Notes under the pieces: generated by a model | The model's input: only the letters and a program-made list of their open reading frames with translations | Told to the model about the DNA's origin: nothing | Database searches by the model: none | In this document: in pieces, positions 44,759-54,700 of the stretch | Numbering within the stretch: the stretch's first letter is position 1 | How the letters are laid out: each line of letters begins with the position of its first letter | Source of the DNA: Bacillota bacterium | GTDB lineage: Bacteria > Bacillota_A > Clostridia > Tissierellales > Peptoniphilaceae | Assembly: GCA_023443045.1 (NCBI GenBank) | Contig: JAEZWK010000023.1 | Span: 19,797-83,796 of the forward strand | Direction of reading: 5' to 3' | DNA length: 64,000 nucleotides | Translations under genes and position numbers: made by a program

Positions 44759-46702
44759 ATGAAGAGATTTTTAATTTTTCTTTTTTCTTGTTTATTATTA
44801 ATTTTTAATTTTTCAAATCTTAATTTGGCTAAAGGTGATCGAATTTTTGACTACCCCCTATTTTCTGAAAAACTTATTAAAGATGATTATTTTAATAGAG
44901 GATTTAATAAAAATGTCATTTTTTTAGAAATTGACAATTTACATTCTCTTTTTATTAATAAAAATATTAATTCAAAGCCGGTTACCCCATTTATTAATAA
45001 AATTTTAAAAGCAGATTCTCCCGTTTTTGAAAACTGCTATATGTATAATGATTCTGGTAAATATGGACATATTTTCTCTGCTTTATCTGGGTTCTTGCCA
45101 GATTCTAGATATGATGCTTTTAATTATTATTTAGATAAAGAGTTTTTCCCACTTCCTCTTGTTTTCAAGGAAAAATCTTATAAAACTAATGTTTTGATTC
45201 AAGATTATAATTTTGATAAGAGTGAAACTAATTTTTATAAAAATCTTTATTCCAGTGTTTCTACTTTTTCAAACATTTCTGATTTGTTTAAATATTTTGA
45301 TAATATAGATAGAAATAATTTATTTTTCACTCATATTCATTTAAAGCATCTAAATGATTCTTCTAATTCTTTTAATGGTAGTGATTATAACAAATCTCTC
45401 TATAATGAAGCATCATATATCCATTCTATAGATTCTTTTTTAAATAGTTTTTGTACTTATTTATCTAATAAAAATTTACTAGATAATACAGTTGTAGTTG
45501 TTTTAGGAAATAATATTTATAATGATGTTTTTTCCAAAAAATATGAAAATTTTATTTCTTATTTTAAATCTTTAGACTCAAAATTCTTACCTAGTGATTT
45601 TGATAAGATAAGAGTTCCTTTTTTAATTATTGATAAAACTGGTTTACAAAGGGATGCTTTATCTTCCAAACATCAAAAGATTCTTTCTTCGGTTGATATT
45701 TATCCAACTATTTTAAATTTTTTTGGTTTTGATTTAGATTTGCCTTTTATCGGCCATAATGGGGGTTCTGATTTAGTAGTTTTGGGAAGGCCTTTTAATG
45801 TGGGTTCACATATAACTCAAAACTATAATTTTATTACATCTCATATTGGAAGTTTTAATGGTTCTACTATTTCTGATTCTAATTTTTCAAATGTAGCCAA
45901 ATCAAATTATATTATGACAAACATTATGATTGATATGTGTAGAGATCTATCTTTTTATAATCGTTTCGGAGATATAAAGAAATTTATTAAAAATGGTAAG
46001 TTCGACTCCTTAGCTAGTGATAAAATTATTATGCACGCAGGAGGAGATGTCTATTCAATGACTTACACAAATTCTTTACAAGCTTTATCTAAAAATTACG
46101 CAAACGGCAGAAGATTTTTTGAAATAGATTTTTCATATACTTCTGATAAAAAATATATAGCTCTACATTCGTGGAATGGTTTTATAACAAAATTTTTAAA
46201 ACTTCCTAGTATTGGTGAGAAGCCCTATGATTTTCAAACTTTTAATTCACGTTTTGAAAGTCACGGCTTAAATCTATTGAGTTTAGATCAATTGATGGAT
46301 TGGTTTAACAAAAATAAAGATGCATATTTAATAACAGATTGCAAGCAAGATAATATTCACTTTTTAGCTGAAATAAAGAAAAAATATCCCCACTTACAAT
46401 CTAGAATTATTCCTCAAATTTATTATTTCAATCAATACCAAGAAGCAAAATCATTAGGATATTCAAATATTATTTTTACTTTATATATGAGTAATTATAG
46501 CGATAAAGCAATTATTGATTTTGCCAAAAATAATAAACTCTACGCAATAACTATAGAGGAGGATAAATTTTCAAAAAATAAACTGGGAAATAAACTTATA
46601 AAATCAAATATTCCTGTTTTTATCCACACAATAAACGATTTAGATAAAGCAAATAAATATATAAAAGAAGGTGTCTCAAAAGTGTATTCTGACTTCTTAT
46701 AA
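44759..46702 (+). CDS. Secreted fusion of a sulfatase/LtaS-like domain and a glycerophosphodiesterase-like domain
   Basis: An exported 647-residue protein. A signal peptide (1-25) is followed by an alkaline-phosphatase-superfamily domain at about 50-345, resembling lipoteichoic acid synthase (VIFLEIDNLHS, KYGHIFSALSGF, VVVVLGNN). Its catalytic Thr and the metal-binding DHG appear lost (LGNN for GDHG), so this half may be inactive. Residues about 425-647 look like a GDPD barrel: IMHAGG, EIDFSYTSDKKYIALHSW, ending EGVSKVYSDFL. The second half could cleave glycerophosphodiesters such as teichoic acid or lipid head groups. AGGAGG precedes the ATG. The fusion is seen; the activity is inferred. Confidence 0.7.
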   Translation: MKRFLIFLFSCLLLIFNFSNLNLAKGDRIFDYPLFSEKLIKDDYFNRGFNKNVIFLEIDNLHSLFINKNINSKPVTPFINKILKADSPVFENCYMYNDSGKYGHIFSALSGFLPDSRYDAFNYYLDKEFFPLPLVFKEKSYKTNVLIQDYNFDKSETNFYKNLYSSVSTFSNISDLFKYFDNIDRNNLFFTHIHLKHLNDSSNSFNGSDYNKSLYNEASYIHSIDSFLNSFCTYLSNKNLLDNTVVVVLGNNIYNDVFSKKYENFISYFKSLDSKFLPSDFDKIRVPFLIIDKTGLQRDALSSKHQKILSSVDIYPTILNFFGFDLDLPFIGHNGGSDLVVLGRPFNVGSHITQNYNFITSHIGSFNGSTISDSNFSNVAKSNYIMTNIMIDMCRDLSFYNRFGDIKKFIKNGKFDSLASDKIIMHAGGDVYSMTYTNSLQALSKNYANGRRFFEIDFSYTSDKKYIALHSWNGFITKFLKLPSIGEKPYDFQTFNSRFESHGLNLLSLDQLMDWFNKNKDAYLITDCKQDNIHFLAEIKKKYPHLQSRIIPQIYYFNQYQEAKSLGYSNIIFTLYMSNYSDKAIIDFAKNNKLYAITIEEDKFSKNKLGNKLIKSNIPVFIHTINDLDKANKYIKEGVSKVYSDFL

Positions 46703-46707
46703 TTTTA

Positions 46708-46735
46708 AGGTTCTAGTTCTCTAGAATCTTTTTTA
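46708..46735 (+). terminator. Terminator after the sulfatase-like/GDPD gene
   Basis: AGGTTCTAG-TTCT-CTAGAATCT followed by TTTTT: a 9-bp stem with one G-U pair, six bases past the stop codon. Confidence 0.82.
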
Positions 46736-46786
46736 ATAGATTTTTTTAATTATATGTTTTAGATCGATAGATTATCTTTATATTTG

Positions 46787-46815
46787 TTACTATATTTTCT
46801 AATAAATGTTATACT
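46787..46815 (+). promoter_or_regulatory. Promoter of the peptide/nickel-type ABC importer operon
   Basis: TATACT (46810-46815) preceded directly by TGT (an extended -10), with TTACTA 17 nt upstream. It lies ~45 bases before the lipoprotein start. Confidence 0.5.
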
Positions 46816-46858
46816 TTGCATTGTGAAAGTAAACAAATTATTATTTTTAGGAGGACAT

Positions 46859-48532
46859 ATGAAAAAGTTATTATGCTTAATTTTAGCTTGTACCTTCTTT
46901 TTTATTGGATGTAATAAATCCAATGATATTAAGGAAGGAACTGCTACAACAGAAAAAGAGAATGAATCTAAAACAGAAGTCACTGAAGAAAATTCTACAT
47001 CAGAAGAAACTGATAAACGTTTAGTATATGCTATTTGGAACACACCTAATGGTATTTTTAATCCATTAATTAGCAATATTCAGCAAGATGGATATGTAAA
47101 TTCTATCGTTTATAATTCATTATTAGAACAAAATAACAAGGGTGAGTTAGAAAATTCTTTAGCAAAATCTTTTGAAATTAATGAAGATGCTACAGAAGTT
47201 AAAATCACTTTAAGAGATGATGTATATTGGTCGGACGGCGAAAAATTTTCTGCTGACGATGTAGTTTTTACTTTTGAATCACTAGCAAATAAGGATTACA
47301 CTGGTGAATATTATAATAGAGTGGAAAACATTGTTGGTGCTTCCGAAGTTAAAGATGGTACCAAGGAAAATATAGAAGGAATAACTGTAGATAATGATAC
47401 TATAACAATTAAATTTACCCAAAGTTTTGCGCCAAGTAAAACTTTATTAGGTACTACTCCAATTTTACCAAAACATATTTGGTCAAAAACTGAAGTAAAA
47501 AATTGGGAAAATGAAACAGAATTATTAAATAAACCAGTTGGAACTGGAGCTTTTATTGTAAAAGATTTTAAATCTGGAGTAGGTGTTTATTTTGAAAGAA
47601 ATGAAAAATATTTCAAAGGAGTGCCAAAACTAAAATATATCGACATGTTGGTCTTTAATGCAGATACAGCACCAGCAGAGTTGATTAATAAGAATATTGA
47701 TATTGCTGAAATTTCAAATTTTAATCAAGATGATATTGCACAACTAAAAAATGCTGGTATACAAATTACTTCATATCCCACTTCTAATATTCAATACATG
47801 GGAATGAACAATCAAAATGAAATACTTAAAATAAAAGAAGTAAGACAAGCTTTTGCATATGCTATAGATAGACAAGCAATAGTTGATAATTTATTAGAAG
47901 GGCATGGTTTAGTTATCAACACACCAATGGTACCTACTCTATGGAGTTACCCTGATAATCTTATTAATTATTCAAAAGATTTAGATAAGGCAAAAGAATT
48001 GTTAGCTTCTGCAGGACTAAAAGACAATGATAATGATGGTTTTGTTGAATATAATGGTAAAAAAGTTAGCTTTACTTTAGTTGTACCACTAGGAAATAAA
48101 ACAAGAGAATTGACAGGACCAATAATAAAATCGGAATTAGAACAAATTGGTATTGAAATCATTTTAGATCAAAAAGAATTTCCTGCAGTTATGGAACAGG
48201 TGGTAGAAAAACGCGAATATGATATGTATTTAATGGCAAACACTTTAGATTTAGATCCAGATCCTAAACCTAATTGGTACTCAACTGCATCTTGGAATTT
48301 TGTTGGTTATATAAATCCTAAGACAGATGAATTGATTGATGCGGGTCTTAAAGCTGCTACGCAAGACGAAAGAAAAGCTATTTACAATGAATTTGGCAAA
48401 ATATTAAACGAAGATTTACCTTGGTTACCTCTTTATGCACCTGATGTAATGTGTGCTTTCCAAGAAAATATAACAAACTACGAACCAAATACATTTGCAG
48501 AATTCTATAATATTGAAAATTGGGATAAATAA
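46859..48532 (+). CDS. Peptide/nickel-type ABC transporter substrate-binding lipoprotein
   Basis: The extracytoplasmic binding protein of family SBP_bac_5, 557 residues. The lipobox is FFIGC with acylated Cys18, then a Lys/Glu/Thr-rich linker (about 19-55). LRDDVYWSDGEKFSADDVVF and VRQAFAYAIDRQAIVD are family hallmarks. The frame is open 25 codons upstream, but the ATG at 46859 has TAGGAGG and gives a normal lipoprotein signal. It heads the operon with two permeases and two ATPases. Oligopeptides are the likeliest cargo, with nickel or a metallophore as the alternative. Confidence 0.88.
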   Translation: MKKLLCLILACTFFFIGCNKSNDIKEGTATTEKENESKTEVTEENSTSEETDKRLVYAIWNTPNGIFNPLISNIQQDGYVNSIVYNSLLEQNNKGELENSLAKSFEINEDATEVKITLRDDVYWSDGEKFSADDVVFTFESLANKDYTGEYYNRVENIVGASEVKDGTKENIEGITVDNDTITIKFTQSFAPSKTLLGTTPILPKHIWSKTEVKNWENETELLNKPVGTGAFIVKDFKSGVGVYFERNEKYFKGVPKLKYIDMLVFNADTAPAELINKNIDIAEISNFNQDDIAQLKNAGIQITSYPTSNIQYMGMNNQNEILKIKEVRQAFAYAIDRQAIVDNLLEGHGLVINTPMVPTLWSYPDNLINYSKDLDKAKELLASAGLKDNDNDGFVEYNGKKVSFTLVVPLGNKTRELTGPIIKSELEQIGIEIILDQKEFPAVMEQVVEKREYDMYLMANTLDLDPDPKPNWYSTASWNFVGYINPKTDELIDAGLKAATQDERKAIYNEFGKILNEDLPWLPLYAPDVMCAFQENITNYEPNTFAEFYNIENWDK

Positions 48533-48533
48533 A

Positions 48534-49472
48534 TTGTCACTCTATATTTTAAAAAGGTCTATAAAATTATTAATTACTCTTGTTGTAATTTGCTTCTTAA
48601 TATTTTCTTTAATACATTTACAACCAGGTAATCCTTATTACAATTCCCTCCGACCTGGAATGAGTGAACAACATATTCAAAAATACTTGACTGAAAAGGG
48701 ATATTATGATCCCTTTTTTATCAAGTTTTTTAAATGGGCAAAAGATGCTATAAAATTTGATTTTGGTTATTCCATTCAGCACAAATCTAAAGTAATAAAT
48801 TTAATTATGGATAGAATTCCTTATACACTATATATAACAGTACCTGCTTTTTTTCTGAGCATATTTTTATCATTATTACTTGGTGTTTTTTGGGCAAGCA
48901 CTAGAAATAGAATCATAAATAATCTTTTTGAAGTTACTAATATTTTAATTTCTAGTTTACCCACTTTTATATTAGCTTTATTTTTGCTCAAATATTTAGC
49001 TTTTGATATTAAACTTTTCCCATTATCAGGTATGGGGAAAAATTTTTGGGATAATGTACATCATCTATTTTTGCCTATAATCACATTAACAATAATTCAA
49101 ACCGCACCATTAACTAGATATGTTAAAAACTTTTTATGCGCTGAATTGGATAAAAATCATATAAAAACAGCTCAAATGAAAGGCCTCACATTGCGCCAAG
49201 CAATTTTTAAAAATGGTTTAACTGCAAATAAATCTCTAATAATTACTCTATTTTTTATGGAAATACCATCAATTTTTAGCGGTGCGCTTGTTACCGAAAC
49301 TTTTTTTGTATTACCTGGAATTGGTAAACTAAATTATGATGCTGTCGTAAATAAAGATTATCCATTGATATTAGGGATATTATTTTTTGTATCAATAATC
49401 GTTCTTATTACAAATTTTCTTTCAGATATTGTAAATGAATGCTTAGATCCACGTATTAGGTGTAAATTATGA
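48534..49472 (+). CDS. Peptide/nickel-type ABC permease (DppB/NikB-like), TTG start
   Basis: A 312-residue membrane permease with six helices. LQPGNPYY near residue 35 and the cytosolic EAA-like loop HIKTAQMKGLTLRQAIFKNG are typical of the DppB type. No ATG or GTG gives a sensible start. A TTG lies one base after the lipoprotein stop (TAA-A-TTG) and yields SLYILKRSIKLL, a normal permease N-terminus. Another in-frame TTG 13 codons upstream is less likely. Starting from TTG with a weak ribosome binding site suggests coupling and a low permease yield. Confidence 0.82.
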   Translation: MSLYILKRSIKLLITLVVICFLIFSLIHLQPGNPYYNSLRPGMSEQHIQKYLTEKGYYDPFFIKFFKWAKDAIKFDFGYSIQHKSKVINLIMDRIPYTLYITVPAFFLSIFLSLLLGVFWASTRNRIINNLFEVTNILISSLPTFILALFLLKYLAFDIKLFPLSGMGKNFWDNVHHLFLPIITLTIIQTAPLTRYVKNFLCAELDKNHIKTAQMKGLTLRQAIFKNGLTANKSLIITLFFMEIPSIFSGALVTETFFVLPGIGKLNYDAVVNKDYPLILGILFFVSIIVLITNFLSDIVNECLDPRIRCKL

Positions 49473-50251
49473 AAATAAAAATCTCAAAAGTTATTTCATT
49501 AATTATTATTATATTTATCATCTCTTTTTCCATTTTAGTTCCTATAATCTTTAATTTAGATCCAAATATTCATGATTTATCGAATAGGTATGCTAAACCA
49601 TCACCAGAACACTTTTTTGGAACGGATGAATTAGGAAGAGATATTTTTTCAAGAACATTATATGGCACCAAAATTACTATTGGTATCAGTATTTTGGCTT
49701 CGTTAGTATCTATATTTTTATCTTTAATCATTGGATATATAAAGGTGTTTTCAAATAAGATAATCAGGGAAATTTTTGAAACTATAACCGATATAATGAT
49801 GTGCATACCATTTTTTGTTTTAGCTGCAAGTCTTACAGGTATTTTAGGCGCTAGTGTAATTAATTTAATTCTGGTTATTGCACTTTTTACTTGGCCCCAA
49901 AGTTCAAGGCTTATAAAAGTAGAGATACAAAAATTATATGACGAAAATTATATTAGATACCAAAGATTGTGTAAGAAAAGTAATCTAAGTATCTTCTTCT
50001 GCTCCATGTTACCAAATATGTGGCATATAATAATTTCTAGATTTACTATTTGTTTATCACAATCGATTCTCATGGAATCTACATTAAGCTTTTTATCTTT
50101 AGGAATTAGACCCCCAAACGCTAGTTTAGGAACTATACTTTCCTCTGCTATGAATATTATAAATATTAATAATAGATATTATATTTACTTACCAGCAGCC
50201 ATTATAATTATAGTTTCTATTATGTGTACAAAAATAATTGCGGATAGATAA
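49469..50251 (+). CDS. Peptide/nickel-type ABC permease (DppC/NikC-like)
   Basis: The partner permease, 260 residues, overlapping the previous gene by ATGA. HFFGTDELGRDIFSRTLYG near residue 45 is the DppC-type signature, and STLSFLSLGIRPPNASLGTI marks the cytosolic EAA-loop end. About six helices are present. It forms the channel with the DppB-like subunit. Confidence 0.87.
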   Translation: MKIKISKVISLIIIIFIISFSILVPIIFNLDPNIHDLSNRYAKPSPEHFFGTDELGRDIFSRTLYGTKITIGISILASLVSIFLSLIIGYIKVFSNKIIREIFETITDIMMCIPFFVLAASLTGILGASVINLILVIALFTWPQSSRLIKVEIQKLYDENYIRYQRLCKKSNLSIFFCSMLPNMWHIIISRFTICLSQSILMESTLSFLSLGIRPPNASLGTILSSAMNIININNRYYIYLPAAIIIIVSIMCTKIIADR

Positions 50252-50252
50252 T

Positions 50253-50981
50253 ATGTTGAAAATAAATAATCTTATAGTCAAAAATAAAAATAAAATATTA
50301 CTAAATAATATAAATTTTAATGTGGAAAAAGGAGAAGTAGTTGGCATCTTAGGGCAAAGCGGAAGCGGAAAAACTCTCCTCTCTTCTGCTATTACCGGAT
50401 TACTTACGAGCGATTTAAATGTATCGGGTGATATCATTTTTAATGGTATCAATTTACTCCAGATAAAAGAAAAACAATTGGCTAAATTAAGAGGAAAAAA
50501 TATCGGATTAGTTTTTCAAAATGCATTTAGCGCTTTTTTAAACAATAAAAAAATATTAGAAGAGTTCACAGAAATATTTGCTTTTCACAAATTAATATAT
50601 GACGAAAACAAAGTTATAGAAGTTTTAAAATCTGTGGATATATCTTCTGATGAATTAAAAAAATATCCCCACCAATTTTCCGGCGGCCAACTACAGAGAA
50701 TTTTGATAGCATTATTTATAGTCTTAGAACCTGAATTAATAATTTATGATGAATCAACTACAGGTTTGGATATGATAAATACAAAAAAAATTATTGATAT
50801 TATTAATCGTTTAAAGGCGGATAATAATACATCGCAAATAATAATAAGCCATGATATAGATGTTATTAAAAAAGTCGCTGATAGAATAATAGTAATGAAT
50901 AGTGGAAAAATTGTAGAAGAAAATACTAAATACGAAATCTTATATAATCCTAAAACTCAAATCACAAAAATGCTTTTATAG
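50253..50981 (+). CDS. ABC importer ATPase, DppD/NikD-like
   Basis: 242 residues. Walker A GQSGSGKT, signature FSGGQLQRI, Walker B LIIYDESTTGLD and switch His in IISHDID. It is short for Opp/Dpp ATPases (about 320 residues). It lacks the C-terminal oligopeptide-transporter extension and so resembles NikD in size. A TTG five codons upstream is open, but the ATG one base after the permease stop is simpler. It works as a pair with the next gene. Confidence 0.86.
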   Translation: MLKINNLIVKNKNKILLNNINFNVEKGEVVGILGQSGSGKTLLSSAITGLLTSDLNVSGDIIFNGINLLQIKEKQLAKLRGKNIGLVFQNAFSAFLNNKKILEEFTEIFAFHKLIYDENKVIEVLKSVDISSDELKKYPHQFSGGQLQRILIALFIVLEPELIIYDESTTGLDMINTKKIIDIINRLKADNNTSQIIISHDIDVIKKVADRIIVMNSGKIVEENTKYEILYNPKTQITKMLL

Positions 50982-50989
50982 GCTAGATT

Positions 50990-51700
50990 ATGAAACAAAA
51001 AATTATATCATTATCCAACTTAAATATTAAATATAATACAAAAGTTATTTTAGAAGATGTGAATTTAAATATTTATAAAAATGATTTTCTAATCATAATG
51101 GGAAATAGCGGTTCCGGGAAAAGCACACTTTTAGATATAATATCGGGATTAAAAAAAGATTATAGCGGAAATGTAAATATAATTTCTAAATTAAATACAG
51201 CTTTTGTATTTCAAGATCCTTACACTTCTTTTAACCCAAAAAGAAAAATAGTAGATCAGTTAAAAGAAGTTATTCCTAAAGACAAAAGAGAAAAATATAT
51301 TGATATTATCAAGGAAAATATTAGTTTTATAAACTTGGATATTGAAAAAATATATAATTACCCAAATAGACTTTCCGGGGGTGAACTCCAACGATTATCA
51401 CTTTTGAGATCAATTTTACAAGAACCGGATATCATACTTTTAGATGAGCCTACTAGTGCACTAGATGTAGTAAACCAAAAAAATATATTAAGTATATTGA
51501 AGAAATTACATGATGAGCTTTTTATAACTATAGTTATGGTAACTCATGATTTTAAATTTCTAAAACATATAGGGAATCGGGTAATTATAATTCATGATAA
51601 AAGAATAATATTCGATGACGAATCTAAAAATTTAACCAATTCAAAAATACCTTATATACAAGAGTTGGAAAAATCATATACTTATTTTAAGGAGGATTAA
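50990..51700 (+). CDS. ABC importer ATPase, DppF/NikE-like
   Basis: 236 residues. Walker A GNSGSGKST, signature LSGGELQRLS, Walker B IILLDEPTSALD and switch His in MVTHDF. Like its partner it ends soon after the switch region, so both ATPases are the compact type seen in nickel or metallophore systems as well as some peptide systems. The stop codon lies inside the spacer to the protease gene, whose GGAGG overlaps this gene's last codons, so the protease is in the same transcript. Confidence 0.86.
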   Translation: MKQKIISLSNLNIKYNTKVILEDVNLNIYKNDFLIIMGNSGSGKSTLLDIISGLKKDYSGNVNIISKLNTAFVFQDPYTSFNPKRKIVDQLKEVIPKDKREKYIDIIKENISFINLDIEKIYNYPNRLSGGELQRLSLLRSILQEPDIILLDEPTSALDVVNQKNILSILKKLHDELFITIVMVTHDFKFLKHIGNRVIIIHDKRIIFDDESKNLTNSKIPYIQELEKSYTYFKED

Positions 51701-51701
51701 T

Positions 51702-54700
51702 TTGAAAAAAATAATTTATTTTTTATACTTAATCTTTATGATTTTAAATTCAAAAGATGTTACAGCTGAAAAATTTGATGTCAGAGAACATATAGAACTT
51801 CACATTAAAGATCAAGGACTTGATGGTAATTGTTTTGTCACAGCTCCAATTTATGCCGCAGAAATTTATTTAAACTATGTAAAAAACTTAAACACAGAAT
51901 TATCTATAGATGTTTTAGAATTTTCTATTGAATTCCCCTATTACAATAGATATAACGGTGGAAATCAAAATATTATAATCTCCACTCTAGCTAATGGAAA
52001 TGGATTAAAAAATAAAACTTTTGAATATATGCCGGGTTTAGATGAAAATGAATATAACAAATTAAAGTCAACTACAGATTTAGAGCCTGATTATATGGCA
52101 ACCGAAATCGTGAAATTAAAAACAATTGACGAAATAAAAGAACACATCAAAAAATATGGTGCGGCAGTTAGCAATATATATCATTCCATAGAAACCAAAA
52201 ACAAATTTCCTTATGAGCATAGCAAATATTTCAACAAAGAAAATTCTTCATATTTCGCTCCTCCAAACGATCCAGCATATAAAGGATTTGCAAACCATAT
52301 GATAGCGATTATTGGCTTTGATGATGATTTTGATAAAACGAAATTTACTACACAACCCACTCATAATGGCGCATTTATATGTGTAGATGCACAGGGCAAA
52401 ATTTTTGGTGACAATGGTGTGTATTATGTATCATATGAATCTTTAGATTTTGCTAGAGAAGTCTATGGGTTTAAAGAAATAATTAAAAAACAAGAAATTA
52501 TTTCAAACGATAGACAAGCATATTCACATTATTTAGAAAATATGAATAACGATCCAAGTTCAGATGGATATTTTGCTATTTTTAATGAAGAGGCTACAAT
52601 AGATAAAATTGGGTTTTTTACAAATGAAGATAATGTAGATGTAATCATCAGATTTTTACCAAATTCAGAAGTAGAGAATATAGAAAAAAGCGACGATCCA
52701 ATAAGCATATTAGAAAATGCAAAAATATTATATAAAGGAAGTGTAGAAAAAAGCGGTTATCACACTGTCGATATAGACGAAATAAAATTAAAAGACAAAA
52801 CTGCTTTTCACTTATATATAGATGGTACAAATAAAACTTATGTAGCTGAAAAATATTCACCAAATTCTAAAATTAAAACCAAAAATAGAGAGCTAAAACA
52901 TACAACAGCAATAATTGACAATGATGAATTTATTTATTTATCCGATTTAAGAGATAATTCCATCCTACCATTAAAATTATATAAGAAGTCAGAAGATGAT
53001 AATCGTGAGGTGGTTGAAATCCCTGACGAACGACTAAAACGTGCGATCATATGTGTTTTAGATAATATGGCACCAAAGTCAGGCGTTATGAAAGAAGAAG
53101 AATTCGAAAAAATAAAATTACGCGATATATATAAAGATGAGCTTGAAGAATTAAAAAAACTAAACTTTAATTTTATTCCATTTAAATACAGATATAATTT
53201 AGATGAACATAAACAAGCTGTATCTAGAGGAATACAAAATATTAATGGTTTAGAGTATGCCATAAATCTAGAAGAATTACATTTAAGCGAAAATTCTATT
53301 GAAGACTTCTCCCCCATCTATAATTTAAATAAATTAAAAATTCTTGAGATAGATAGAAATTTTGCTCATAATATTGATGGGATTTATAATTTAACAAACT
53401 TGGAGATATTGAATATTTATAATCTTGAATTATCTAATTTGGACGGAATAGAAAAATTAATAAATCTAAAATCTTTAGATTTTCATTTCAATAATCAAAA
53501 AAATCCAATTACTGATATTAGTCCATTAGCTAAATTAGAAAAGCTTGAGTATTTAAATATAGAAAGCAATGCAATTACAGATATATCTGCATTAAAAAAT
53601 TTAAGCAACCTAAATAACCTAGGTCTGGGAAATAATTTTATTTATGACTTTACACCAGTTAAAAAATATATAGAAGACACAACTGAATATTTAAAAGAAT
53701 TTGATTTTGCTAATCACTATTTTGGATCTGCAAACCAAACAATAAAAAAAGACATAATCAAATACGAATATAAAGATGGCAAATACTATATAGATGATCC
53801 AGTAAAAGGGTTTGAACCAATAAAAGGCCTACTAAAAGAAATGTATGATGTAGACACCCCAATTGTTAATTACTCAGAAAATAAATACTACAAAATAGAA
53901 TATGATTATACTAATAATCAAATAATAATTATTCCAAACGAAGATAAAACAAAAATAGCAATAGCAAGTTTTAAACTATCATATGATATGTATAATTTTA
54001 CATTTGAAAATTTTGATTTAACTAAAAATAACAAAGAAGATGAAGATGACAAAGAAGAAAGAAAGCCTGTAATATTTGAAGACCCAATATTAAAAAATAG
54101 ATTACTTACACTATTTAAAAATTATAATGGAGATGATCGCTTAGATGAAATAATCGAAGGAGAATACGAATTTAAATTATCAGATCCAAACTATAGAAAA
54201 AATCCTGAAGATATAGAAATATATGAGGATGAAATGGAACTTATTGAAGCTTTAGCATTAAGAGGCTTCGATGAAGATTTTAATCCTATCGAATTTCAAA
54301 GTATAAAAGGATTAGAAAGCGCTACAAATATTAAACAACTTACTATTTCTTCGGGAAATATACCAGAAGAAGGCGCTATAAGATATTCTGAAAATTCTAT
54401 ATCAGATTTGAATGCTTTAAAAAATTTAAACAATTTAGAAATATTAAGACTATCACATAATAATATCGAAGATATCACTCCTCTTGAAAATCTTACGAAT
54501 TTAAAAGAATTATACCTATCTCACAATAAAATTTCTGATATATCTCCATTAAAAAAACTTCATAATCTAAAAATATTCGATATTTCATTAAATTATATAT
54601 CAGATATAGATGTTATTAAAAATTACTCTATTTTAGAGAAATTTATAGCTAAAAGAAACGAAATATCTGAAATAAATGCTATACAAAATTTAGTAAATTT

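Noticed and set aside
46759..47076. A 105-codon minus-strand frame over the start of the binding lipoprotein
   Set aside because: It is opposite a gene with a lipobox, a ribosome binding site and family motifs. There is no independent support.
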